Shown here one piece after another: positions 35,038 to 43,848 of a stretch of 64,000 bases of DNA (within the stretch, counting starts at the first letter, position 1; each line of letters opens with the position of its first letter). The stretch comes from Flavobacterium amniphilum (GTDB lineage: Bacteria > Bacteroidota > Bacteroidia > Flavobacteriales > Flavobacteriaceae). Made by a program: the position numbers and the translations under genes. The notes beneath the pieces are model-generated. The model was given only the letters and a program-made list of their open reading frames with translations, made no database searches and had not been told where the DNA came from. The stretch spans positions 124,001 through 188,000 of the forward strand of contig NZ_JAMLJL010000004.1 in assembly GCF_023634845.1 (NCBI RefSeq). Reading direction: 5' to 3'.

Positions 35038-35895
35038 TCAAACTGTATCCATAAATGACTTTTGCACTTTATTGAATACAATAACACCGAAAACCAAAAT
35101 TACTATCGCAAAACCTGATGGGTACAACAGTGTAGAGAAAGAAAAATTCCCAACACCGAGGTAAGCGTATCGCATATAATCAAACAAGGCCACCAATGGA
35201 TTGAGACGGATTAGCCACTGATAATTTTCAGGAATTGATGAACTTGGATAAATTACCGGAGTTGCATACATAAAAAGCTGTACAGCAAATCCGATTAACA
35301 TATTCAAATCCTTATACTTTGTAGTCATGGATGACAGTATAAGACCAATTCCCATTGAAATAATTGCCATTATAAAAACAATTAATGGTGTTAAAAATAT
35401 CCAATTGTTAGGTTGGATATTTCCTAGACAATAATAATAAATAGCAAATATCAGAAACATCAGAAACTGTACGCCAAATTTCATCAGATTCGAAATAACA
35501 ATGGTTAACGGCATTATTAAACGTGGAAAATACACTTTACCAAAAATACCGGCATTTGCATTAAAAACTCCAGCTACAGAAGTCAGACAAGTTGAAAAGT
35601 AATTCCACAAGGTGATTCCTGCCATATAAAAAACAAGTTTTGGAGCACCGTCTGTAGATAATTGTGCAACATTTCCAAAAATAACCGTGAAAGTAATTGT
35701 CGTTAATATAGGTTGGATAAAAAACCAGAGAGGCCCAAGAATCGTTTGTTTATATACTGTAACAAAATCTCTTCTTACAAACAAAAAAAGTAAATCCCTG
35801 TAGTGCCAGATTTCCCTTAAACGCAAATCAAACAACGAATTACGAGACTCTATCACATGATCCCAATGATCTTCCTGCAAAGCTTCCTGCTCCAT
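35038..35895 (-). CDS. wzm: ABC polysaccharide exporter permease
   Basis: The 285-residue ABC-2 type permease has an amphipathic N-terminal part and six predicted transmembrane helices. FVTVYKQTILGPLWFFIQPI and the later MYATPVIYPSSSIP match Wzm/TagG-like transporters. With Wzt it forms the exporter for a complete polysaccharide chain. It is the first gene of the left-half minus-strand run and is divergent from the phosphatase gene, with 188 bases between the two starts. Confidence 0.94.
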   Translation of the reverse strand: MEQEALQEDHWDHVIESRNSLFDLRLREIWHYRDLLFLFVRRDFVTVYKQTILGPLWFFIQPILTTITFTVIFGNVAQLSTDGAPKLVFYMAGITLWNYFSTCLTSVAGVFNANAGIFGKVYFPRLIMPLTIVISNLMKFGVQFLMFLIFAIYYYCLGNIQPNNWIFLTPLIVFIMAIISMGIGLILSSMTTKYKDLNMLIGFAVQLFMYATPVIYPSSSIPENYQWLIRLNPLVALFDYMRYAYLGVGNFSFSTLLYPSGFAIVILVFGVIVFNKVQKSFMDTV

Positions 35896-35917
35896 TTTTA
35901 GGCCTATTATTTATCCT

Positions 35918-35925
35918 GCAACTTA
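35918..35925 (-). promoter_or_regulatory. Weak candidate promoter for wzm and the left-half operon
   Basis: On the minus strand TAAGTTGC approximates TAnnTTTG, and a TTG at 35946-35948 lies 20 bases upstream, close to the spacing expected for the -33 element. It would give a leader of roughly 15-20 bases before the wzm ATG. The -7 match is imperfect. Confidence 0.3.
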
Positions 35926-36065
35926 GCAATAAAAAGCATGGAAAACAAGAACAAAAGCAGCGAAAATAACAATAGCAAAACGTACAGATTTTCCTTCAGC
36001 AACCAACCTGTATGTTAAAAACAAAATCTTTATTTTTTATAACAACTTTCTATTTCGCAATTCCA

Positions 36066-36073
36066 TACATTTG
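36066..36073 (+). promoter_or_regulatory. Bacteroidetes -7 promoter element for the phosphatase gene
   Basis: TACATTTG is an exact match to TAnnTTTG and is followed by C, as often seen. It ends only 10 bases before the preferred ATG at 36084, so the transcript would have a leader of only a few bases. No clear TTG is present at the -33 position. The element also argues that the longer open frame from 36012 is not the real start. Confidence 0.55.
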
Positions 36074-36083
36074 CAAAAAAAAC

Positions 36084-36821
36084 ATGCTATTCTTTAAAAA
36101 AAATAAAGTCCGCCTTAAAGATATTATTCCAAGCGGTTACACCGACATTCACTCCCATTTATTACCCGCAATTGATGATGGGGCTAAGAATATAGAAGAC
36201 ACCTTACAACTGGTAAACAGTTTGAAAAGCTTCGGATTTGAATCTTTTATAACCACACCACATACATTCAGTGGTTTTTACGACAATACCAAAGCCGGAA
36301 TCCAACAAACCGAATCTGAAACAAAGATAGCACTCGAAAAAAACAACATTCACAACAATTTCAAAGCCGCTTCAGAATATTTACTGGATGACCATTTTAT
36401 CAGTTTGTGCAAAAAAGGAGAAATCCTGACACTTAAAGACAATCTGGTTTTAGTTGAAATGTCTTATCTGAACGCTCCCATACATTTGTACGATTTACTT
36501 TTCGAAATGCAGGTTGCAGGATACAAACCTGTATTAGCACATCCTGAACGCTATATGTTTTATCATAAAAAAATTGATGAATACAAAAAGTTAAAGAATG
36601 CAGGATGCCAGCTTCAACTGAACTTATTATCTACAGTTGGCTATTACGGAAATGAAGTAATGGAAGTTGCCAACCAGTTACTAAAAAATAATCTGATTGA
36701 TTTTGTTGGATCAGATGTTCATCATCAAAAACACATCGAATCTTTTAGTAAAAAAATTGAGATTAAGGAAGTTGAAAATTTGAAAAGCATTATCATAAAC
36801 AACCAGTTTTTCAAACCATAA
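36084..36821 (+). CDS. PHP-type protein-tyrosine phosphatase (CpsB/YwqE family)
   Basis: From the ATG at 36084 the protein has 245 residues. Metal-binding motifs of the polymerase-and-histidinol-phosphatase fold are visible: TDIHSHLLPAIDDGAKN near the N-terminus, TTPHTF, AHPERY and VGSDVHH. In Gram-positive and many Bacteroidetes loci this Mn-dependent family dephosphorylates the tyrosine-rich tail of the Wzc/CpsD kinase and so controls chain length or export. The frame is open from 36012, but a promoter element lies inside that extension and MLFFKKNKVRLKDIIP is the natural start. It is the only plus-strand gene inside the polysaccharide locus. Confidence 0.92.
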   Translation: MLFFKKNKVRLKDIIPSGYTDIHSHLLPAIDDGAKNIEDTLQLVNSLKSFGFESFITTPHTFSGFYDNTKAGIQQTESETKIALEKNNIHNNFKAASEYLLDDHFISLCKKGEILTLKDNLVLVEMSYLNAPIHLYDLLFEMQVAGYKPVLAHPERYMFYHKKIDEYKKLKNAGCQLQLNLLSTVGYYGNEVMEVANQLLKNNLIDFVGSDVHHQKHIESFSKKIEIKEVENLKSIIINNQFFKP

Positions 36822-36853
36822 AAAAAAGGGACTTTTAAAAAGGTCCCTTTTTT
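36820..36853. terminator. Bidirectional intrinsic terminator between phosphatase and wzc
   Basis: GGGAC at 36828-36832 pairs with GTCCC at 36843-36847 around a 10-base loop. The stem is flanked by an A run (36820-36827) that can extend the pairing with the T run (36848-36853). The A/T symmetry lets it work in both directions between two convergent genes. Confidence 0.85.
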
Positions 36854-36862
36854 ATTCTATGA

Positions 36863-39229
36863 TTATCCCAGGAAGCTAAAAATCCTGTTAAACCAGCTCT
36901 TTTTCTTTTCTTCTCTCACACCATAACCATATCCGTACCCATAACCTTTGGTAACATCGGTATCATTAAGCAACATACACATACTTGGAAGTTTTTTATC
37001 CTTGTATAGAGATTCAGAAATTCTCAACATTTCTTTTTCTAAATAGTTTGCCCTAACAACATAGATAAAAGCATCAGCGAATTTAGAAATCAACAAAGTA
37101 TCTGTAACTAAACTAACCGGAGCCGTATCGATAATTATGTAGTCATACTGTTTTTTCAAATCTTCGAACATGGTTTCCAGCTTAACACTCATCAGTAATT
37201 CAGCCGGATTTGGAGGAATAACTCCAGCCGGGAGAATATCAAAACGCTCGTATCCGTTTTGGGCTACAATATAATCTTCAATAACCGCATCGGTAGTTGA
37301 AAGAAAATTAGTTAGGCCTCTCGAAGGTAAAGTTACATAATCATCAATTCTTGGATTTCGGACATCCATACCGATCAGTAAAACTTTTTTACCTGAGATT
37401 GCAATTGTTGCAGCCAGATTAACAGCAATAAAAGTTTTACCTTCAGCCGGTAATGTAGAAGTCAACATAATAGTTTTTGCTTTATCCCGCTCTGTATTAT
37501 TAAGGATAAATTCCAGATTAGTTCTTACAATACGTATAGCTTCTGCCGAACTAGTCCTACTATCGGATTTAATAATTTCATTATGAGATTCCGAGTGCGG
37601 AACATCACCGATAAAAGGCACGCCCAAATGATCAAGATCATGTCTGTCTTTCACTTTTGTATCCAACAAACCTCTCACATAAATAATCGAAAAAGGAACA
37701 AGCAATCCTAAAACTAATGAAATCAGGTAAATTATCTGTCTTTTAGGGGAAACAGGCATTTTTGGAGAATAAGCTTCGTCAACAACTTTGGAGTTAGGTG
37801 CTGTACCCGCAAGAGCTATAGCCGTTTCTTCCCTTTTCTTAAACAAATACAGATACAACTCTTCTTTAATTTGCTGTTGTCTGAAAATATTACGAAATTC
37901 TCTTTCCTGTTGAGGCAAACGTGATATTCTTCCCCCAAGAACATTTCCCTGATTTTGAACATCCCTATCCTTTACAGCTAATGAAGATTTTAAACGTAAT
38001 AAGCTTTCATTAATTGAATGCTTTAGAGCACTGATTTTATCATTTGTTCTAACTACCAAAGGATTTTCAGCAGTTGAACTTTTAAGTATTCTGTTTCTTT
38101 CTACAACAAGGTTATTATAGTTACCGATAAGTTCAGCAGCATTTACATCAGAAGGAACAATATTAGCAGGAATCACATCCGAATCAGAATTTGATCTCAT
38201 GTATTGAATCATTAGGTCCACTACTTTAATCTGGGTTCCAATGGAAATTTCCTCAGCTTTAAACTCACTTGCACTTTGAAGGTTCAATTCCGCTTCAGTA
38301 GGTAAATCGGTTATTTTGTTTTTCTTTTTATAACTCTCTACATCTTTTTCAACACTACCCAACTCATCAGTTATAATAATCAATCGTTCATTAATGAATT
38401 TAGCTGTCTTTTCAGAAATTAGATTTTTATCGTTAATTGCTTCCCTATTGTAAATCTGAACTAACTTATTAAGAAAATCTTCAGCTCTTTTGCTCACCTG
38501 ATCCGTTATTGAAATCTCTACAACGTTTGCAAACTTCGAAAGAGTCATCACATTCATTCTTGCCTTAAAGTTATCAGTAGTAGCCTTAAGATTCGAAATT
38601 TCTATAATTACCTTTGATTTTTTAAGCGGCTCCGGCTCATCATATTCATTTAGAACAACACGTCTGTCGATTTTATAATCTCCTAAAGGTTTTGATTTTA
38701 TAATTTGACCAAAAGTAAATGTCCCTATTTTATTATTATCCTGATTAAACAAATCAAATTGGTTAGCCGAAATAATTTCAACATTTAATATTGTATCTTT
38801 CTTATACAATCTCCCTTCTTTATTAAAAAAATCAATTTTAACAGGGTTGCCTCCATATGCATCAGAAGATTTGATACGTCCTTCTGCAATATAACGAACA
38901 TTGAATTCTCCTTCCTTAACCGTTTTATCAATTAACTTACGGGATCTTAAGACTTCTATTTCGTCATCAATTTTATTTTTGGTCCCTGAAAAAAGTTCCA
39001 AATCCTGAAAAGCAGATAATTCTGAAGCAAGATTACCTCCTTTATCATCTTTAATTAAAATAGTGGTTGTTGATTTATAAAGAGGCACCGAATAACGCAA
39101 ATACAATTTTGCCAATGCAAAAAAGGCCAGAACACTCATTAAAAACCATTTCCAGTGGATTAAGTATTTAAATAATAAATCTCTCAATTTCAAAGAGTTT
39201 TCCTCTTTATTATTATTGATAGGCAACAT
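36863..39229 (-). CDS. wzc: Wzc-like polysaccharide co-polymerase and tyrosine autokinase (copy near the phosphatase)
   Basis: The 788-residue protein has an N-terminal Wzz-like region with flanking transmembrane helices (about 27-45 and about 500-520), a long coiled-coil periplasmic part between them, and a cytoplasmic BY-kinase domain. The kinase shows STLPAEGKT (Walker A, near residue 595), LLIGMDVRNPRI (A') and YIIIDTAP (B). The tail contains GYGYGYGYG, the tyrosine cluster that is autophosphorylated in this family. Wzc works with Wza and the Wzy system to set chain length and export. It follows its wza gene by 8 bases and converges on the PHP phosphatase. Confidence 0.95.
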   Translation of the reverse strand: MLPINNNKEENSLKLRDLLFKYLIHWKWFLMSVLAFFALAKLYLRYSVPLYKSTTTILIKDDKGGNLASELSAFQDLELFSGTKNKIDDEIEVLRSRKLIDKTVKEGEFNVRYIAEGRIKSSDAYGGNPVKIDFFNKEGRLYKKDTILNVEIISANQFDLFNQDNNKIGTFTFGQIIKSKPLGDYKIDRRVVLNEYDEPEPLKKSKVIIEISNLKATTDNFKARMNVMTLSKFANVVEISITDQVSKRAEDFLNKLVQIYNREAINDKNLISEKTAKFINERLIIITDELGSVEKDVESYKKKNKITDLPTEAELNLQSASEFKAEEISIGTQIKVVDLMIQYMRSNSDSDVIPANIVPSDVNAAELIGNYNNLVVERNRILKSSTAENPLVVRTNDKISALKHSINESLLRLKSSLAVKDRDVQNQGNVLGGRISRLPQQEREFRNIFRQQQIKEELYLYLFKKREETAIALAGTAPNSKVVDEAYSPKMPVSPKRQIIYLISLVLGLLVPFSIIYVRGLLDTKVKDRHDLDHLGVPFIGDVPHSESHNEIIKSDSRTSSAEAIRIVRTNLEFILNNTERDKAKTIMLTSTLPAEGKTFIAVNLAATIAISGKKVLLIGMDVRNPRIDDYVTLPSRGLTNFLSTTDAVIEDYIVAQNGYERFDILPAGVIPPNPAELLMSVKLETMFEDLKKQYDYIIIDTAPVSLVTDTLLISKFADAFIYVVRANYLEKEMLRISESLYKDKKLPSMCMLLNDTDVTKGYGYGYGYGVREEKKKSWFNRIFSFLG
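36920..36946 (-). repeat. Tandem Gly-Tyr codons in the Wzc tail
   Basis: Four alternating Tyr-Gly codon pairs with a further Gly (27 bases) encode the tyrosine cluster of this Wzc. Codon choice varies between units, so the repeat is imperfect at DNA level. Confidence 0.8.
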
Positions 39230-39237
39230 ACTTAAGC

Positions 39238-40032
39238 TTAGTTTTTATTGATTAGGAGTATTGAAAAAACAGCCGAGGATATCAAAGAAGCAATTGAAAT
39301 CCAAACGGTTGTATTCTGGTTAAATGTTGAAGAGCTGCTTTTGGCTCCGTTTGGCTCAACATAAACCATATCATTCTGTGACAAATAATAATAAGGTGAA
39401 TTTATGAAATCTGCTTTTGTAATATCAATCCGTCCAACTGTCTTTTTTCCCTGAACTTCTCTTACAACCACAACATTATTTCTTTTTCCGTAAATTGTTA
39501 AATCGCCGGCCATACTCAACGCTTCTATCAAGGTAACTCTTTCACTGTTCACTGGATAAGTTCCGGGCCTGTTCACTTCACCCTGCACCGTAACTTTATA
39601 ATTCATGATACGGATATTCACAATAGGATTTTTGATATACTGAAGCAGTTTATCTTTCAATTGTTTTACAACTTCGTCTTTTGTGAGTCCGCCCATTTGC
39701 ATTTGTCCTAAAATAGGAAAATCAATCATCCCTTTTTTATCCACCAAATACAACTGTTGCTGACGCTGGGCCATTCCTGCCTGCCCATTTACAGTTGGAA
39801 TATTTTCTGTAGTAAGGTTAAAAGGAGCTGCAGCTTCTGGATCTGGAGCAGAAACAATAATTAACAATAAATCATCAGGTTGAATAGTAGGTTCAAAACT
39901 TGAGCCATCTAAAGCTGATAAATGGTCTATATTTTGAAAATAAGCAATATTTTTTTGCTGACTGCAGCTGTTTAATCCGATCATAGCTGACATAAGGAGA
40001 AAAACAGCAACAATCTTGGGTAATCTGATCAT
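39238..40032 (-). CDS. wza: Wza-like outer-membrane polysaccharide export lipoprotein
   Basis: The 264-residue protein has a lipoprotein signal peptide ending in the lipobox LNSC (Cys at about 23). It carries a Poly_export domain (QPDDLLLIIVSAPDPEA and following), an SLBB domain (VTVQGEVNRPGTYPV) and a C-terminal hydrophobic helix at about 243-260. Wza forms the outer-membrane channel for capsule or exopolysaccharide and contacts Wzc. It lies directly upstream of its wzc partner and directly downstream of the PglF-like dehydratase (4 bases). Confidence 0.94.
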   Translation of the reverse strand: MIRLPKIVAVFLLMSAMIGLNSCSQQKNIAYFQNIDHLSALDGSSFEPTIQPDDLLLIIVSAPDPEAAAPFNLTTENIPTVNGQAGMAQRQQQLYLVDKKGMIDFPILGQMQMGGLTKDEVVKQLKDKLLQYIKNPIVNIRIMNYKVTVQGEVNRPGTYPVNSERVTLIEALSMAGDLTIYGKRNNVVVVREVQGKKTVGRIDITKADFINSPYYYLSQNDMVYVEPNGAKSSSSTFNQNTTVWISIASLISSAVFSILLINKN

Positions 40033-40036
40033 AATT

Positions 40037-42010
40037 TTAATTATTTTTTTTATCTAGGATTTCAAAAATCGAATTCAAACTTTTAAACTCAGGCACTAAA
40101 ATCTTCATTTTGGTAACTACCAAATGATTGTTATATTGTGAAGCTGCTTCTAAAATTTCGGTAATTGACAAAGAAACATTTTCAAAATAATCAATTTCTT
40201 CCTGCGTTACCATTATTTTATCATGATGTGTAGGCAACGTCTTCGAGGTGTCATTTAACAATTCTTCATACAGTTTTTCACCGGGACGCAAACCTACGAC
40301 TTTTATTTTAATATCACTATCCGGAACATAACCTGCCAGTCGAATCATTTTTTTGGCCAAATCATAAATTTTGACCGGTTTCCCCATATCAAAAATATAA
40401 ATCTCACCGCCATTGCCCATAGCTCCGGCCTCCAAAACAAGTTGGCACGCCTCTGGGATTGTCATGAAATAACGTATAATTTCTTTATGCGTTATTGTAA
40501 CCGGCCCTCCTTCGGCAATTTGCTTTGAAAACAGAGGAACAACTGAACCATTAGAACCCAACACATTACCAAATCTGGTGGTAATAAATTTTGTGGTTCC
40601 TTTATTTCTCTTCAGTTCATAAAAATACAATGACTGTACATATTTTTCTGCAATACGTTTACTGGCTCCCATCACATTACTTGGATTTACTGCCTTATCA
40701 GTGGAAACCATCACAAATTTTTCAACACCAAACTGCAATGCAAGGTCTGCAAGGTTTTTAGTCCCGAGTACATTTACAAAAATTGCCTGTGACGGATTAT
40801 CCTCCATCAAAGGGACATGTTTATAAGCAGCTGCATGGTATATCAGATTCGGCCTGTATAATTCGAATATTTTTTCAAGACCGGTTTTATCCCTGATATC
40901 AGCAATAATAGAGACAATATTTGTTGCAATATGTAATTTCTGAAGTTCTAAGCTCAGATTATGTAAAGGCGTTTCAGCCTGATCCAATACGATTATCGTA
41001 TTCGGATTAAACTCCATCACCTGACGTACAATTTCACTCCCTATTGAACCGGCTGCTCCGGTTATCAAAATCGTTTTATTTTTCACTTGTGACGATATCA
41101 CCTTATTATCCAGCACAATAGGATTACGGTCAAGCAAATCTTCAATTTGAAAACTCTTGATTTTTTTGGAAATTTCCTTTTGGTCTTCCCAGTTTGAAAT
41201 CAAAGGAACTGTATAAACTTTCAGATTGTACTCAAGACATTCGTCAACGATAGCTAATTGTTCTTCTTTCGAAAGCCCTTTATCAGCAATAATCAAAGCC
41301 TTTGCATCGAGTGACCTCATTACAACCGAAATCTTTTTCTTTTGATTAATGATAGGTAGTCCCAGAATCTGTTTCGATTCATTATGACTGTATTTATCGA
41401 TAAATCCCAACAATTTAAATCTTCTTGGAATTTCAGACTGCAAAGCATTCGATACTGAAATTGCATTTGCATCAGCACCATAAACCAAAGCATTGACTAG
41501 ATTTTCACCCTGAATCCCTTTAAAATAAACTTCAAACACTTGTTTCACAAGAACCCTGTAAAGAAACAGCAGGCAAAATGAAAAAATGATATTAATCAGT
41601 AATGCAGTAGACAAAAATAAATTCTCCTTATACAGGATTGAAAAACCTAAATTAATCAATACAAGAAAAAAGAAAGTTATAACCTGTGAAAACAATATTT
41701 TTATGGCATCGATAAAAGAAGAATGCCTTATAATTCCCGAATAAGTTTTAAACCACCAGAAGAAGAAAATATTAAACCCAAAATACAGTATGACTTTTAA
41801 ACCGTTGTGTTTACTACTAAAATACTCAAGACCAATACCTTTAAACAAATAAAAAGTAACTGCTCCCGAAAAAGCAATAGCAAAAACATCCAACAACAGA
41901 ATAACCCATCTTGGCAAATAACCAAGATTCTTAAGGTTAAATCCATTTCTGTTAAGCATTAACAACTGCTTTACAACCGATTTTAAGGTAGCTTTCTCTT
42001 CAATATTCAA
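40037..42010 (-). CDS. pglF: Membrane-bound UDP-N-acetylhexosamine 4,6-dehydratase (PglF/WbpM/CapD family)
   Basis: The 657-residue protein has four N-terminal transmembrane helices (about 30-150), a CoA-binding-like Rossmann domain and a C-terminal short-chain dehydrogenase domain. The latter shows TILITGAAGSIGSEIVRQ, YHAAAYKHVPLMEDNP, the catalytic STDKAVNPSNVMGASK region and GLRPGEKLYEELL. The family converts UDP-GlcNAc to UDP-4-keto-6-deoxy sugars. The aminotransferase, acetyltransferase and PglC-like genes just upstream fit PglF of the bacillosamine pathway. The frame begins with TTG at 42008-42010; an internal ATG at 41957-41959 is the alternative start. The 97 bases upstream hold no clear promoter. 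Confidence 0.92.
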   Translation of the reverse strand: MNIEEKATLKSVVKQLLMLNRNGFNLKNLGYLPRWVILLLDVFAIAFSGAVTFYLFKGIGLEYFSSKHNGLKVILYFGFNIFFFWWFKTYSGIIRHSSFIDAIKILFSQVITFFFLVLINLGFSILYKENLFLSTALLINIIFSFCLLFLYRVLVKQVFEVYFKGIQGENLVNALVYGADANAISVSNALQSEIPRRFKLLGFIDKYSHNESKQILGLPIINQKKKISVVMRSLDAKALIIADKGLSKEEQLAIVDECLEYNLKVYTVPLISNWEDQKEISKKIKSFQIEDLLDRNPIVLDNKVISSQVKNKTILITGAAGSIGSEIVRQVMEFNPNTIIVLDQAETPLHNLSLELQKLHIATNIVSIIADIRDKTGLEKIFELYRPNLIYHAAAYKHVPLMEDNPSQAIFVNVLGTKNLADLALQFGVEKFVMVSTDKAVNPSNVMGASKRIAEKYVQSLYFYELKRNKGTTKFITTRFGNVLGSNGSVVPLFSKQIAEGGPVTITHKEIIRYFMTIPEACQLVLEAGAMGNGGEIYIFDMGKPVKIYDLAKKMIRLAGYVPDSDIKIKVVGLRPGEKLYEELLNDTSKTLPTHHDKIMVTQEEIDYFENVSLSITEILEAASQYNNHLVVTKMKILVPEFKSLNSIFEILDKKNN

Positions 42011-42107
42011 AACAACAACATTTAAAAACCATCACATTAAACTCCAATCCTTTTTAAATCAACCAATTACAAAATTGAAAAATTACAAAAAAAGGCATAG
42101 CAAAATA

Positions 42108-43235
42108 CTAAAAAAATTGTTGCAAGACGGTTTTTATGCGGTTTTTTTCTTCATTTGTTAAATTTGAACCTGAAGGCAGACACAATCCTCTTTCGAATAT
42201 TTTTTCGGAAACATCACCGCCATAATAAGGTGAATTTTCGAAGACCGGCTGTAAATGCATTGGCTTCCAAAGTGGTCTCGTTTCAATATTTTCTTTATCA
42301 AAAGCCAATCGCAAAGCCTCTCTTTGCTCATACGACTCAAACAAAACAGCACTAAGCCAATGATTTGAATAATAATCAGAAGTTGGTTCTTTTAAAATCG
42401 TTACATTTTGAACATTCTCAAAACATTCCTGATAAAATCTGTTCATTTCACGGCGTAATCCAACATGCTTATCTAAAACTTCCATTTGACCTCGCCCAAT
42501 ACCGGCACAAACATTACTCATCCGGTAATTATATCCAATACTGCTATGTTGATAATGAGGCGCGTTGTCTCTTGACTGTGTTGACAGAAAAACCGCCTTA
42601 TCTTTCAATTCTTTATTTCTCACAACCAAAGCACCACCTCCGGAAGTTGTAATGATTTTATTTCCGTTAAAAGACAGAATACTGATATCTCCCAGAGTTC
42701 CGCACTTTTGATTTTTATAAACACTTCCCAATGCCTCAGCACTATCTTCAACCAAAGGAATATCGAACTTATTGGCTACTGCTCTAATTTCATCATATTT
42801 AAAAGGCATTCCATATAAATGCACTCCAATAATTGCTTTCGGTTTTTTCCCTTTTGTGATTCTGTCTTCAATAGCCTTTTCCAAAGAATCCGGGCATATA
42901 TTCCAAGTATCCGGCTCACTATCAACAAACACAGGTGTGGCACCCAAATACACAATCGGATTTGCTGATGCTGAAAAAGTCATGCTCTGGCAAATCACTT
43001 CATCACCAGCTTCCACTCCTAACAAAATCAAAGCAAGGTGCAACGCTGCAGTTCCCGAACTTAATGCAGCAACATGTACGTCATCTCCCAAGTAATTTTC
43101 AAGATCAATCTCAAACCCGTTAACATTTGGTCCTAAAGGAGCAATCCAATTAGTATCAAATGCCTCCTGTACATATTTTTGTTCGTTTCCTCCCATATGA
43201 GGGGAAGAAAGCCATATTTTTGAATTATTACTCAT
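42108..43235 (-). CDS. pglE: UDP-4-amino-4,6-dideoxy-GlcNAc transaminase (PglE-like)
   Basis: The 375-residue DegT-family aminotransferase has Lys193 in SFNGNKIITTSGGG, the PLP-binding Lys with the PglE-like loop, plus ALSSGTAALHLAL and the substrate region GYNYRMSNVCAGIG. PglE aminates UDP-4-keto-6-deoxy-GlcNAc to UDP-4-amino-4,6-dideoxy-GlcNAc using glutamate. It overlaps the acetyltransferase gene by 8 bases and is followed, after a 97-base gap, by the 4,6-dehydratase. The four genes together match PglF-E-D-C. Confidence 0.92.
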   Translation of the reverse strand: MSNNSKIWLSSPHMGGNEQKYVQEAFDTNWIAPLGPNVNGFEIDLENYLGDDVHVAALSSGTAALHLALILLGVEAGDEVICQSMTFSASANPIVYLGATPVFVDSEPDTWNICPDSLEKAIEDRITKGKKPKAIIGVHLYGMPFKYDEIRAVANKFDIPLVEDSAEALGSVYKNQKCGTLGDISILSFNGNKIITTSGGGALVVRNKELKDKAVFLSTQSRDNAPHYQHSSIGYNYRMSNVCAGIGRGQMEVLDKHVGLRREMNRFYQECFENVQNVTILKEPTSDYYSNHWLSAVLFESYEQREALRLAFDKENIETRPLWKPMHLQPVFENSPYYGGDVSEKIFERGLCLPSGSNLTNEEKNRIKTVLQQFF

Positions 43236-43848
43236 TTGCTTTAATTTTAATAACCTTTCCGGGATTACCTACCACCACTGCGTAATCAGGAACGTCCCGA
43301 ATAATGACTGCTCCGGCACCAATTACGGTCCACTTGCCAATTTTTACATTTTGAATTACACTTGCTCCAATACCAATCTGACTTCCTTCACCAACAAAAA
43401 CTCCTCCGGCCAACGAAGCGTTTGGTGAAACATGCACATAATCACTTATGACACAATCATGCTCTACAACTGCATTTGTATTAACTATCACATGTTTACC
43501 TATTGATGCTTCCGCATTAATCACCGCACCCCCCATTACAACTGTCCCTTCATCAAGAGAAGCATGTCTTGAAATTATTGCATTAGGATGAACAGCAGTA
43601 GCGAATTTTACGTGCATTAAATCAGTTGCTAATTTCTTTCTGACTTCATTATTCCCAATAGACAAAATCATTTGAGAATCACTTGAAAAATTCAGTACAT
43701 CCCTCCGGACAACTTCCATCCCCATAACAGCACAACAATTCGGATTATCATCTATCACATAGTCAACTACCTGATTATTTCTCTCCAGAATATCAATAAT
43801 AACCTTACTATGGCCGCTTGCCCCGTATAAAATAATTTTATTCCCCAT
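43228..43848 (-). CDS. pglD: UDP-4-amino-sugar N-acetyltransferase (PglD/NeuD family)
   Basis: The 206-residue protein has the PglD/NeuD two-part fold: an N-terminal Rossmann-like UDP-binding part (KIILYGASGHSKVIIDIL) and a C-terminal left-handed beta-helix with VVEHDCVISDYVHVSPNASLAGG containing the catalytic His. PglD acetylates the 4-amino group to give UDP-di-N-acetylbacillosamine. Another acyl group is possible, since acylated Qui2NAc4N derivatives occur in flavobacterial O-polysaccharides (recollection). The start overlaps the PglC-like gene by 11 bases. Confidence 0.92.
   Translation of the reverse strand: MGNKIILYGASGHSKVIIDILERNNQVVDYVIDDNPNCCAVMGMEVVRRDVLNFSSDSQMILSIGNNEVRKKLATDLMHVKFATAVHPNAIISRHASLDEGTVVMGGAVINAEASIGKHVIVNTNAVVEHDCVISDYVHVSPNASLAGGVFVGEGSQIGIGASVIQNVKIGKWTVIGAGAVIIRDVPDYAVVVGNPGKVIKIKANE

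Noticed and set aside
42365..43095. Two overlapping plus-strand frames opposite the PglE-like gene
   Set aside because: Both lie inside a strongly conserved aminotransferase gene on the other strand and resemble no known protein.
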